From Hypericibacter terrae (GTDB taxonomy: Bacteria; Pseudomonadota; Alphaproteobacteria; Dongiales; Dongiaceae), in assembly GCF_008728855.1 (NCBI RefSeq), contig NZ_CP042906.1:3222001-3286000 (forward strand): a stretch of DNA of 64,000 nt, given 5' to 3'. The number at the start of each line of letters is the position of its first letter. Position 1 is the stretch's first letter. Under the pieces are notes generated by a model that saw only the letters and a list, made by a program, of their open reading frames with translations, did not search any database and was not told the DNA's origin. Positions 53,467-62,319 of the stretch are shown here, piece by piece. The translations under genes were made by a program, and so were the position numbers.

Positions 53467-54630
53467 TCAGGCCGCGGCCTTGCTGCGACGACCCAGCGGC
53501 TCGTCCGCGCAGGTCACCAGCGTGTCCGGATAGAAACCGTTGAAGCGCGTGGTGTTGGCGAAGCTGTAGGCGCCGAGCCGGTCGATCTCGATCCAGTCGC
53601 CCTCGTGGATGTCGGCCGGCAACTCGAACGTTCCCGGGAGAACGTCGACCGAATCGCAGGTCGGTCCCATCAGCTGGAAAGATTTCATTTCCCGGGCCGA
53701 GCCGCCATTGAGGCGGACCATTTCCGCCGGCAGCCGGATCCCCGCCGTGACCATCTCGCTGAAGGAACCATAGACCCCGTCGTTGATGTAGAGCCGGTCG
53801 TCCTTGCGCAGCTGGACCTGCACGACCGACGACATGGATTCGGCCACCAGCGCGCGTCCGGGCTCGCACATCAAGACGCAGTCGCGGCGCAGCTTGAGCG
53901 CCTTGGCGCCCTTTTCGATCTCGTTCATGTAGGCCTCGAGCGGCGGCATGTTCGTGCCGACATACTCGGCCGGGAAACCGCCGCCGACATCCAGATACTG
54001 GAGCGGCGTGCCGGCCTGCTCGATCACGTCGCCGCAGATCTTGAGCGCGTTCGAGTAGGCCTCCGGCACCAGGCATTGCGAGCCGACATGGAAGGCGAGG
54101 CCGACCTGGCAGCCGCGGGCATGGGCTTCCTTCAGCATGCCCGCCGCCTCCAGCGGCTCGGCGCCGAATTTGCCGGCGAGATGATAGAGCACGCCTTCGA
54201 CCGGCGGCGTCTTGATACGGACCATGATGGTGACGCCCTCGCCGCCATGGGCCTGGTCGAGCACCTTGGTGAGCTCGTCGGGATGATCCACGGTGAAGGT
54301 GTCGACGCCATAGATGCGCGTGGCGGCCTGGATCGCCGCACGGCTCTTCACCGGATGCATGAAGTAGGCGCCGGCGTCCGGGTAGCTTTCGCGCACCTGC
54401 GCGATCTCGGGCAGCGAGGCGGTATCGAAGTGGCGGATGCCGGCCTCGTAGAGGATGCGCAGCACGGCGGGATGCGGGTTGCATTTGACGGCGAACAGGA
54501 CGCGGCCGGGGAACAGCTCGAGGAACCGGGTGGCGGCGCGGCGCAGCACATGCGGGCGCAGGCAATAGACGGGATAGCTCGGCGTCAGAGCCGTCACCAT
54601 CGCCCGCACATTCTCGAAATGGCGCTCCAT
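53467..54630 (-). CDS. Ornithine/diaminopimelate decarboxylase family enzyme, probable ornithine decarboxylase
   Basis: 387 residues from ATG 54630 (AGGGAG 7 bases upstream). Alanine-racemase-fold (fold III) PLP decarboxylase: Lys49 in LFAVKCNPHP forms the Schiff base, HVGSQ, DVGGGFP phosphate loop, CEPGR, and the cross-subunit motif MGPTCDSVD (Cys325). GPTCDS(x)D marks ornithine/lysine-type decarboxylases rather than DapDC. Converts ornithine, perhaps also lysine, to putrescine, the first step of polyamine synthesis. Its leader is structured (see 54648). Confidence 0.93.
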   Translation of the reverse strand: MERHFENVRAMVTALTPSYPVYCLRPHVLRRAATRFLELFPGRVLFAVKCNPHPAVLRILYEAGIRHFDTASLPEIAQVRESYPDAGAYFMHPVKSRAAIQAATRIYGVDTFTVDHPDELTKVLDQAHGGEGVTIMVRIKTPPVEGVLYHLAGKFGAEPLEAAGMLKEAHARGCQVGLAFHVGSQCLVPEAYSNALKICGDVIEQAGTPLQYLDVGGGFPAEYVGTNMPPLEAYMNEIEKGAKALKLRRDCVLMCEPGRALVAESMSSVVQVQLRKDDRLYINDGVYGSFSEMVTAGIRLPAEMVRLNGGSAREMKSFQLMGPTCDSVDVLPGTFELPADIHEGDWIEIDRLGAYSFANTTRFNGFYPDTLVTCADEPLGRRSKAAA

Positions 54631-54843
54631 GCCAACTCCCTCTCCTGCCGGCCCGTCAGCGAGCCGGAATCGGTCTCCGTGGCTGGCGTTTCTAGCCCAA
54701 AGACGGGATCGCCACCACCCCTGCCCGGAGTCTGCCAAGGGCCTGCGGCATCGCGCCGGAGGCCTCGCAAACCGTCATATTTGCCAGGCCGGCAAAGGGT
54801 CGGCTATCAAACGGTTCGAAATGAGGCGGCGTGGAGGCTTTGA
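54631..54843 (-). ncRNA. Structured leader of the decarboxylase gene, candidate speF-type RNA motif
   Basis: 213 bases between the divergent start codons; on the minus strand it is the 5' leader. It ends with an 8-bp hairpin CCGGCTCG-CTGA-CGGGCCGG (54667-54648) just before the Shine-Dalgarno AGGAGAGGGAG. Alphaproteobacterial ODC genes of this kind carry the conserved speF leader, a long structured RNA; the position, length and hairpin fit, and the string TTTGGGCTAGAAACGCC upstream looks conserved. I could not run the covariance model, so the match is provisional. Confidence 0.4.
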
Positions 54844-57240
54844 TTGGGCAGGCGGCAATGGCAGCGTTGGACGCTGAGGGCGATCGGTGGAGTGTTGCTG
54901 TTGTTGCTGCTGGCCGGTGGCGGCGGCTTTCTCTGGCTTCGGACCTCCCTGCCGCAAACCGAGGGTGAGCTCGCCCTGCCGGGCATTCAGGGGCCGGTCG
55001 AGATCCTCCGCGACAGCCACGGCGTGCCGACGATCCGCGCCGGGAACGAGCTCGACGCCTATTTCGCGCTGGGATTCGTCCATGCCCAGGATCGATTGTT
55101 TCAAATGGATTTCACCCGGCGCCTGGCCGCCGGCCGGCTTTCCGAGGTTTTAGGCGCGCGCGCGATCGACACCGATCGCCTGATGCGCGTCCTCGGCTAC
55201 AATCAGCGGGTCAAGTCGGACTATGCGGCGCTGCCGGCGGATTTTCGGGCATCGGTCGACGCCTACGCCGCCGGTGTGAATGCCTATCTCGACAGCCGGA
55301 AGGGCGCCTGGCCGCCCGAGTTCCTGGCGCTGCGCTATCGCCCGGAGCCTTGGCAGCCCTCGGACTCGCTGCTCTGGGGCTGGGCGATGACCTTGCCCCT
55401 CAGCAGCAACTGGACCGACGAGGCTTTGCGTGCCGCGCTGGCCCGTCAGCTTTCGCCTTCGGCGCTGGAATCGCTGTGGCCGTCGCAGCCGCCGGCATTG
55501 CGCAGCGCCGATCTCGGCTCGCCGGCCTCCTGGCAATCGGCGCTCGGCGATCTGTCGCTGCTGCCCGCCATGCCGGGGGCCTCGAACAATTGGGTTCTCG
55601 CCGGCAGGCGCAGCGCCAGCGGCAAGCCGCTCCTCGCCAACGACCCGCATCTGGATCTGTCGCTGCCGGGCTATTGGTATCTGGTGCGCATCGAGACGCC
55701 GACCTTGCATGTCGCCGGCGCTTCGGCGCCCGGCGTGCCTTTCGTCATCCTCGGCCACAATGCCCATGTCGCCTGGGGCTTCACCACGACCATGGCGGAC
55801 AATCAGGACCTGTTCCTCGAGAAGCCGGCACCGGGAGCCCCCGGCTCCTACCTCACGCCCGACGGTCCCAAGCCCTTCGTCACCCGGGACGAGGTGATCA
55901 AGGTTCGCAATCAGCCGGACCAGGTGCTGACGGTCCGCGAGACGCGCCATGGCCCGATCATCTCCGACATCGGTCGCGCCAAGGCCGCCATCGCCGAGCC
56001 CGACGAGATGGTGGCGCTGGGATGGGCCTGCCTCGCGCCCGGCGCCCAGACTCCCGAGGCCTTCTGGCTGATGAATCACGCGGCGGACGCAGCCTCGTTC
56101 CGCGCCGCGCTCGACCGGTTCGATTGCCCGGTGCAGAACATCGTCTATGCCGACCAGGATCATATCGGCTTCATCGCCGCGGGCCGCGTGCCGGTGCGCA
56201 AGACCCTGGAGCATTTCAGCCAGCTCCCGGTCGAAGGCTGGACCGGCGATCATGACTGGACCGGATTCCTGCCGAGGAGCGAACTGCCGCAATCGGTCGA
56301 TCCGGCCGACGGCCTGTTGGCGACGGCGAACAACGATGTGCGCCCGCCGGGCTATCAGCCCTATCTCGCCGCGCGTTTCGATTCCTCCTACCGCGTCGAT
56401 CGCATCCGCGAGCTGCTGTCCGATCCCAAGCGGCTCTTCACGCCCGCGGACATGACCGCGGTCCAGATGGACATGCTTTCGCCGGCCGCGCGGGCCCTGC
56501 TCCCGAAACTGCTGCCGATGCTCGAGGGCAGTGCCGCGAACCGCTCGATCGCCACCATCGCGGCGCGCAACCTGCTGTCGGATTGGGATTACCGCATGGC
56601 CCCCGATCGGCCGGAGCCGACCATCTTCTCGGCCTGGATGACGATCCTGAGTCAGAAGCTCTTCAAGGACGAGCTGGGCGATCTCTATTCGAGCTGGGCC
56701 TGGTGGAACATGGCGACCATCGATCGCGTGATGTTCGGTCCCGATCCCGCCGACCGGCAATGGTGCGACGATCCGGTGACGCCGGCGGTCGAGGGGTGCG
56801 AGGAGATCGTACGGTCGAGCTTCGCCGAAACGATTGCCGCCCTGACCAAGCGCTTCGGCGACAAGCCCGCCGACTGGCGCTGGGGACGCACCCATATCGC
56901 GCCCTTCGGCCATCTGCTGTTCCGCTATGTGCCCATCCTCTCCGATCTGACCAGCCGGCCCATGGTGACCGGCGGCGCGGACGACACCCTCGATCGCGGC
57001 TCCCCGGATATGCGCAAGGCGCCCAACGATTTCCCGCATGTCCATGGTGCGGGCTTCCGCGGCGTCTACGACCTCGGCGATCTCGATGCCGCCCGCTTCG
57101 TCATCGCCGGCGGCCAGTCGGGGAACCCCTTGTCGCCGCATTACGGCGACCTACTGCCCCTCTGGCGCGACGGCGGAACTCTCTCTATCGTCGGCGACGA
57201 TACCGGCGGCAGACTGACCCTGAAGCCGGCCGGACCATAG
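54844..57240 (+). CDS. Penicillin acylase family protein (Ntn hydrolase)
   Basis: 798 residues with a TTG start (54844) preceded by GGAGG at 7 bases. An N-terminal membrane anchor or uncleaved signal (residues ~12-33, GGVLLLLLLAGGGGFLWLR) leads to the alpha subunit; GASNNWVLAGRRSASGKPLL contains Ser247, which becomes the new N-terminal nucleophile after autocleavage. ANDPHLDLSLPG and the VPFVILGHNAHVAWGFTT region complete the fold. Hydrolyses an amide such as an acyl-homoserine lactone or N-acyl amino compound; substrate unknown. Same strand as the threonine dehydratase 10 bases downstream. Confidence 0.92.
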   Translation: MGRRQWQRWTLRAIGGVLLLLLLAGGGGFLWLRTSLPQTEGELALPGIQGPVEILRDSHGVPTIRAGNELDAYFALGFVHAQDRLFQMDFTRRLAAGRLSEVLGARAIDTDRLMRVLGYNQRVKSDYAALPADFRASVDAYAAGVNAYLDSRKGAWPPEFLALRYRPEPWQPSDSLLWGWAMTLPLSSNWTDEALRAALARQLSPSALESLWPSQPPALRSADLGSPASWQSALGDLSLLPAMPGASNNWVLAGRRSASGKPLLANDPHLDLSLPGYWYLVRIETPTLHVAGASAPGVPFVILGHNAHVAWGFTTTMADNQDLFLEKPAPGAPGSYLTPDGPKPFVTRDEVIKVRNQPDQVLTVRETRHGPIISDIGRAKAAIAEPDEMVALGWACLAPGAQTPEAFWLMNHAADAASFRAALDRFDCPVQNIVYADQDHIGFIAAGRVPVRKTLEHFSQLPVEGWTGDHDWTGFLPRSELPQSVDPADGLLATANNDVRPPGYQPYLAARFDSSYRVDRIRELLSDPKRLFTPADMTAVQMDMLSPAARALLPKLLPMLEGSAANRSIATIAARNLLSDWDYRMAPDRPEPTIFSAWMTILSQKLFKDELGDLYSSWAWWNMATIDRVMFGPDPADRQWCDDPVTPAVEGCEEIVRSSFAETIAALTKRFGDKPADWRWGRTHIAPFGHLLFRYVPILSDLTSRPMVTGGADDTLDRGSPDMRKAPNDFPHVHGAGFRGVYDLGDLDAARFVIAGGQSGNPLSPHYGDLLPLWRDGGTLSIVGDDTGGRLTLKPAGP

Positions 57241-57250
57241 GATTTTCATC

Positions 57251-58486
57251 ATGAGCGTGACGATCGAGCATATCCGCGACGCGGCCGCGGTCATCGCCGG
57301 CCATGTGGTGCGCACCCCTGCCGTGGATTCGCCGCGGCTCGCCGAGGCCACCGGCTGCGCGCGCCTCGCCCTCAAGCTCGAGAGCCAGCAATTCACCGGC
57401 TCCTTCAAGGATCGCGGCGCCTATAACAAGCTGAGCAGCCTCACCGCCACCGAAGCCAAGGCCGGCGTCATCGCCATGTCGGCCGGTAATCACGCGCAGG
57501 GGGTCGCCTATCACGCCCAGCGCCTCGGCATTCCCGCCACCATCGTGATGCCGCGGGGGACCCCCTTCACCAAGGTCGAGCGGACCAGCGCCTTCGGCGC
57601 CCGCGTCATGCTCGAAGGCGACGGCATCGATTCCGCGGCCGTGTTCGCGCGCGAGCTGGCGCAGCGCGAAGGCCTGATCTTCGTCCATCCCTATGACGAC
57701 GCCAAGATCGTCGCCGGTCAGGGCACGATCGGCCTCGAGCTCATGGCGGATTGGCCGGACCTCGATGCCGTGGTCGTGCCGATCGGCGGCGGGGGGCTGA
57801 TCGCCGGCATCGCCACCGCCGTCAAGGCCCTCAAGCCCGGGATCGAGGTCGTCGGCGTCGAGGCCGCGCTCTACCCCTCGATGTATGAGGCGGTGCGCGG
57901 CTCGAACAAGCCGCTTGCCGGCGGCGCCACCATCGCCGAGGGCATCGCGGTCAAGTCGCCGGGCAATCTCACCCGCGCCATCATCAAGGAGCTGGTCTCC
58001 GACATTCTCCTGGTCGACGAGGACGCGATCGAGCGCGCGATCCAGCTCCTGGTCGAATCCCAGAAGCTCGTGGCCGAGGGCGCGGGTGCCGCGGGCCTGG
58101 CGGCCCTCCTCGCCCATGGCGCGCGCTTCAAGGGCCGCAAGGTCGCAACCGTCATCTGCGGCGGCAATATCGACGCCCGCATGCTGTCGCAGGTGCTGAT
58201 GCGCGGCCTGGTGCGCGACGGCCGTGTGATCACATTGCGGATCGAGATCTCGGACCAGCCGGGCGTTCTCGCCGCCGTCGCCCGCGCGATCGGCGATTCC
58301 GGGGGCAATATCATCGAGATCCATCACCAGCGCATGTTCTACGACCTGCCGGTCAAGCGCGCCGATGTCGACGCTGTGATCGAGACCCGCAACGCGCAGC
58401 ATGTACGCGAGATCGTCGCCAAGCTCGAGGGCGCGGGGTTCTCCTGCCGCCTGCTGAGCAGCCGCTCGATCGAAGAGGCCAAGTGA
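57251..58486 (+). CDS. Threonine ammonia-lyase with C-terminal ACT domain
   Basis: 411 residues, PLP fold type II. Lys53 in FTGSFKDRGAYNKL binds PLP; SAGNHAQGVAYHA and GGGGLIAGIA bind substrate and phosphate. The C-terminal ~75 residues (LRIEISDQPGVLAAVARAIGDSGGNIIEIHH) are an ACT domain, the layout of catabolic-type threonine dehydratases (411 versus ~500 for IlvA with two ACT-like domains). Produces 2-oxobutyrate and ammonia from threonine; allosteric control by an amino acid is expected. Confidence 0.94.
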   Translation: MSVTIEHIRDAAAVIAGHVVRTPAVDSPRLAEATGCARLALKLESQQFTGSFKDRGAYNKLSSLTATEAKAGVIAMSAGNHAQGVAYHAQRLGIPATIVMPRGTPFTKVERTSAFGARVMLEGDGIDSAAVFARELAQREGLIFVHPYDDAKIVAGQGTIGLELMADWPDLDAVVVPIGGGGLIAGIATAVKALKPGIEVVGVEAALYPSMYEAVRGSNKPLAGGATIAEGIAVKSPGNLTRAIIKELVSDILLVDEDAIERAIQLLVESQKLVAEGAGAAGLAALLAHGARFKGRKVATVICGGNIDARMLSQVLMRGLVRDGRVITLRIEISDQPGVLAAVARAIGDSGGNIIEIHHQRMFYDLPVKRADVDAVIETRNAQHVREIVAKLEGAGFSCRLLSSRSIEEAK

Positions 58487-58622
58487 CCGCTTGAGGCTCG
58501 ACCGGCGTCGCGATTGAATGGCTCCCGGCCGCCCTTGCGCTCTGGCGTCGGATCGCCCACCCTTAGACTGAAGCGTGTCGGCCGCTCGCAGCGCCGGAAA
58601 ATCCGCCGAACAAGGTGCCGCC
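58487..58622. other. Intergenic region before the CBS gene
   Basis: 136 bases; only a weak AAGGTG ribosome site at its end. No terminator, repeat or riboswitch recognised. Confidence 0.3.
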
Positions 58623-59990
58623 ATGTCCGCCTTTCGCAGCGTCCTGGAAATGATCGGCAACACGCCGATGGTCGAGGTTCGCCGGCTCGATACCGGCCCC
58701 TGCCGCCTGTTCCTCAAATGCGAGAACCAGAATCCGGGCGGCTCGATCAAGGACCGCATCGCGCTGTCGATGATCGAAGCGGCCGAGCGCGACGGCAGCC
58801 TCAAGCCGGGCGGCACGCTGATCGAGGCGACGGCCGGCAATACCGGCCTCGGCCTGGCGCTGGTGGCCGCGCAGAAGGGCTACCGCCTGCTCCTCGTCAT
58901 CCCCGACAAGATGGCCCAGGAGAAAGTCTTCCATCTTCGCGCGCTCGGCGCCGAGGTGCGCATGACGCGCTCCGACGTCGGCAAGGGCCACCCGGAATAT
59001 TATCAGGACATGGCCGCGCGGCTGACGCGCGAGACGCCCGGCGCCTTCTATGTCAACCAGTTCGCCAACCCCGCCAACCCGCTGGCGCATGAGACCGGCA
59101 CCGGCCCCGAGATTTGGCAGCAGATGGAGGGCCAGCTCGACGCCGTGGTCTGCGGCGTCGGCTCGGGCGGTACCTTGACCGGGCTGGGGCGCTATTTCCG
59201 CAAGACAGCGCCCAACGTGAAGATGGTTCTGGCCGATCCCAAGGGCTCGGTCCTGGCGCCGCTGATCAAGACCGGCCAGATGACCGAGGCCGGCTCCTGG
59301 CTGGTCGAGGGCATCGGCGAGGATTTCGTGCCGCCCAATTGCGATCTCTCGCTCGTGTCCGAGGCTTTCACGGTCGACGATCGCGAGGCGATGACGGCGG
59401 CGCGAGAGCTGCTGCGGCTCGAGGGCGTGCTGGCGGGTTCCTCCACCGGCACCCTCCTGTCCGGTGCCTTGCGCTATTGCCGCGCCCAGACCCGGCCGCA
59501 GCGGGTCGTGACCCTCGTCTGCGACAGCGGCAACAAATATCTCTCCAAGATGTTCAACGATTTCTGGATGGCGGATCAGGGCCTGCTCGACCGGCCGCGC
59601 AAAGGCGATCTGGGCGACCTGGTGTCGCGCCGCCATGCCGATCGCGCGACGGTCACGATCGGGCCCGAGGATTCGATCCTCACCGCCTATGGCCGCATGA
59701 AGCTCTACGAGGTCTCGCAATTGCCGGTGCTGGCGGACGGCAAGGTGGTGGGAATCCTGGACGAGTCCGACCTGCTGCTGGCGGTCGCCAAGGACAAGAG
59801 CCAATTCCGCAATCCCGTGCGCAGCGCCATGACCACCAAGCTCGACACCATCGATGCGAGCGCCCCGCTGGACGACCTGCTGCCGATCTTCGCGCGCGAC
59901 CATGTCGCCATCGTCATGAGCGGCAGCGAGTTCCTCGGCCTCATCACGCGCATCGACCTCATCAATCACCTGCGGCGCCAGCTGCCGTAG
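58623..59990 (+). CDS. Cystathionine beta-synthase with CBS-domain pair
   Basis: 455 residues from ATG 58623; the frame is open from 58575 but that part is not typical. PLP type II core: Lys43 in NQNPGGSIKDRIAL, TAGNTGLGLALVA, GVGSGGTLTGLGRY, EGIGEDFVP. The last ~115 residues carry two CBS motifs (VSQLPVLADGKVVGILDESDLLLAV and HVAIVMSGSEFLGLITRIDLINHL). Condenses serine (or O-acetylserine) with homocysteine to cystathionine. With the next gene it makes the reverse transsulfuration path from homocysteine to cysteine. Confidence 0.93.
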   Translation: MSAFRSVLEMIGNTPMVEVRRLDTGPCRLFLKCENQNPGGSIKDRIALSMIEAAERDGSLKPGGTLIEATAGNTGLGLALVAAQKGYRLLLVIPDKMAQEKVFHLRALGAEVRMTRSDVGKGHPEYYQDMAARLTRETPGAFYVNQFANPANPLAHETGTGPEIWQQMEGQLDAVVCGVGSGGTLTGLGRYFRKTAPNVKMVLADPKGSVLAPLIKTGQMTEAGSWLVEGIGEDFVPPNCDLSLVSEAFTVDDREAMTAARELLRLEGVLAGSSTGTLLSGALRYCRAQTRPQRVVTLVCDSGNKYLSKMFNDFWMADQGLLDRPRKGDLGDLVSRRHADRATVTIGPEDSILTAYGRMKLYEVSQLPVLADGKVVGILDESDLLLAVAKDKSQFRNPVRSAMTTKLDTIDASAPLDDLLPIFARDHVAIVMSGSEFLGLITRIDLINHLRRQLP

Positions 59991-60022
59991 CTCTTCGACC
60001 TCAGGAAGCGAGGACCGATCTC

Positions 60023-61210
60023 ATGACCGCCTCCGACGGCGCCGGCCGCACCGGCCGTCCCAATCGACTGGGTTTCGCCACCCGCGGCATCCATGCCGGC
60101 CAGTCGCCCGATCCCTCCACCGGCGCGATCATGATGCCGATCTATGCGACCTCCACCTATGTCCAGGAGAGCCCCGGCGTCCATAAGGGCTACGAATATT
60201 CGCGCAGCCAGAACCCGACCCGCATGGCGTTCGAGCGCTGCGTCGCGGACCTGGAAAACGGCAGCGCCGCCTTCGCCTTCGCCTCGGGGCTGGCCGCCAG
60301 CTCGACCATCCTCGAGGCCCTGGATGCCGGCTCGCATATCGTCGCCATGGACGATCTCTATGGCGGCACAAGGCGGCTCTTCACCCGCGTGCGCGCGCGC
60401 AGCGCCAACCTCGATGTCAGCTTCGTGGACCTGACCGACGCCTCGCGGCTCGAGGCCGCGCTGCGTCCCGACACCAGGATGATCTGGGTCGAGAGCCCGA
60501 CCAACCCGCTCCTGCGCCTGGTCGATCTCGAGGCGATCGCGAAGGTCGCGCGCAAGCGCGGCATCGTCACGGTCGCCGACAACACCTTCGCCAGCCCCTG
60601 GGTACAGCGGCCGCTCGAGCATGGCTTTGACCTGGTGATGCATTCCGCCACCAAATATCTGAACGGCCATTCCGACATGATCGGCGGTGTCGCCATCGTC
60701 GGGCCGAACAAGGATCTGGCCGAGCGCCTTGCCTTCCTGCAGAACGCCGTGGGCGGCGTTTCCAGCCCCTTCGACAGCTTCCTCGCCTTGCGCGGTCTGA
60801 AGACCCTGGCCCTGCGCATGGAGCGTCACTGCGAGAACGCCCTCGCCATCGCGCAATGGCTGGAGAAACATCCTTCCGTCGAGAAGGTGCATTACCCCGG
60901 GCTGCCGAGCCATCCGCAGCATGCCCTCGCCCGGCGCCAGATGCCGGCCTTCGGCGGCATGGTCTCGGCCGAGATCAAGGGCGGGCTCCCCGCCGCCAAG
61001 CGGTTCCTCGAGCGCTGCCGGATCTTCGCCCTGGCGGAGAGCCTGGGTGGGGTCGAGAGCCTGATCGAGCATCCCGGCATCATGACCCACGCCTCGGTCC
61101 CCGCCGACGCCCGCGCCAAGCTCGGCATCGGCGACGGGCTGGTGCGACTTTCCGTCGGGATCGAGGATGGCGAGGACCTGATCGCCGACCTCCAGCAGGC
61201 GCTCGCCTGA
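60023..61210 (+). CDS. Cystathionine gamma-synthase/lyase (trans-sulfuration PLP enzyme)
   Basis: 395 residues from ATG 60023; the long upstream frame is a shadow of the CBS gene. Fold type I Cys/Met enzyme: RGIHAGQSPDPSTGAIMMPIYATSTY, YSRSQNPTR, FASGLAASS, Asp in VADNTFASPW, Schiff-base Lys211 in HSATKYLNGHSD, and C-terminal SLGGVESLIEHPGIMTHAS. The ESLIEHP motif and linkage to cystathionine beta-synthase favour gamma-lyase (cystathionine to cysteine plus 2-oxobutyrate) over synthase. 32 bases after the CBS gene. Confidence 0.92.
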   Translation: MTASDGAGRTGRPNRLGFATRGIHAGQSPDPSTGAIMMPIYATSTYVQESPGVHKGYEYSRSQNPTRMAFERCVADLENGSAAFAFASGLAASSTILEALDAGSHIVAMDDLYGGTRRLFTRVRARSANLDVSFVDLTDASRLEAALRPDTRMIWVESPTNPLLRLVDLEAIAKVARKRGIVTVADNTFASPWVQRPLEHGFDLVMHSATKYLNGHSDMIGGVAIVGPNKDLAERLAFLQNAVGGVSSPFDSFLALRGLKTLALRMERHCENALAIAQWLEKHPSVEKVHYPGLPSHPQHALARRQMPAFGGMVSAEIKGGLPAAKRFLERCRIFALAESLGGVESLIEHPGIMTHASVPADARAKLGIGDGLVRLSVGIEDGEDLIADLQQALA

Positions 61211-61431
61211 TCAGGCAAGAGCTGCCGGATTTCCAAGCGAAATCAAATTATTACAATCGGATCATGAGCTCGACCGGCAACCGCCGGAAACGCCGGCCCT
61301 TGCCTGCACTGGTTTTCCAGGCCCTTCATCTAAATACCGATTTCGCCTGATTAAACTGCTTCTTAACCCAATTCCCGCACGCTCGACGGCAAGCAACGGA
61401 TCACAAAAACCCCGTCCGGGAATCGCGGCCC
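61211..61431. promoter_or_regulatory. Intergenic region upstream of motA
   Basis: 221 bases with alternating AT-rich tracts (AAATCAAATTATTACAATC at 61240-61258 and TTAAACTGCTTCTTAACCC at 61351-61369) in which the motAB promoter should lie. No good sigma-28 (TAAA...GCCGATAA) or sigma-54 match. A 28-codon frame ending at 61350 has no ribosome site. Confidence 0.35.
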
Positions 61432-62292
61432 ATGTTTCTCATAATCGGCTCGGTCGTCGTGCTTGCCTGCGTCTTCGGCGGCTACATGGCGTCTGGCGGG
61501 CACATGATCGTGCTGTTCCAGCCCTTCGAAGTCCTGATCATCGCCGGCGCGGCGGCGGGTGCCTTCATCATCGCCAATCCGGTGTCGGTGCTGAAGAAGA
61601 CGATCTCCTCGACCATCGGCCTGCTCAAGGGGCCCCGCTACAACAAGGCCAGCTATGTCGAACTGCTGAGCCTGCTCTATCAGATCTTCAAGCTCTCCAA
61701 GACCAAGGGCATGCTGGCCCTCGAGGGCCATGTCGAGAAGCCGGAGGAGAGCACGCTCTTCGCGCAATTCCCCAAATTCGCCAGCGACCATCACGCGATG
61801 ATCTTTCTGTGCGATTACCTGCGCATGCTGACGCTGGGCACCGACAATCCGCACGAAGTCGAGTCGATCATCGACGAGGAGCTCGAGACCCACCACAAGG
61901 AACAGCATGTCATCTCGGATGCGGTCCAGACCATGGCGGACGGCATGCCGGCGCTGGGCATCGTCGCAGCCGTGCTGGGCGTCATCCACACCATGGGCTC
62001 GATCACCGAGCCGCCCGAGGTGCTGGGCCACCTGATCGGCGGCGCGCTGGTCGGCACCTTCATGGGCGTGCTGCTGTCCTACGGCTTCGTCGCGCCGACC
62101 GCGACCGCCCTCAAGACCCGCTTCGACGCCGAGGCCAAATATCTGCAATGCATCCGCGCCGGTCTCCTGGCGCATATGCAGGGCTACCCGCCGGCCGTCT
62201 CGGTCGAATTCGCGCGCAAGGCGCTGCTCTCGGAAGTCCGGCCCAGCTTCTACGAGGTCGAGGAGGCGGTTTCGGCGTTGCCGGCCGTCTAA
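61432..62292 (+). CDS. motA: Flagellar motor stator protein MotA
   Basis: 286 residues, four membrane helices and a large cytoplasmic loop between helices 2 and 3. N-terminus MFLIIGSVVVLACVFGGYMASGGHM is diagnostic, as is GGALVGTFMGVLLSYGF near helix 4 with the conserved Pro residues (ADGMPALGIVAAVLG and SITEPPEVLGH). Charged loop residues (VESIIDEELETHH) contact FliG. Forms the proton channel with MotB, whose gene follows 27 bases later. Alphaproteobacterial MotA length is typical. Confidence 0.96.
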   Translation: MFLIIGSVVVLACVFGGYMASGGHMIVLFQPFEVLIIAGAAAGAFIIANPVSVLKKTISSTIGLLKGPRYNKASYVELLSLLYQIFKLSKTKGMLALEGHVEKPEESTLFAQFPKFASDHHAMIFLCDYLRMLTLGTDNPHEVESIIDEELETHHKEQHVISDAVQTMADGMPALGIVAAVLGVIHTMGSITEPPEVLGHLIGGALVGTFMGVLLSYGFVAPTATALKTRFDAEAKYLQCIRAGLLAHMQGYPPAVSVEFARKALLSEVRPSFYEVEEAVSALPAV

Positions 62293-62319
62293 GCCGCTCA
62301 ACCCGATCCGGACCTCCCC

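Noticed and set aside
55150-57141. 663-codon antisense frame opposite the penicillin acylase gene
   Set aside because: Shadow of a confidently identified gene; no start or domain of its own.
61264-61350. 28-codon plus-strand frame upstream of motA
   Set aside because: No ribosome site and its residues are those of random GC-rich DNA; unlike the hydrophobic peptide at 13432.
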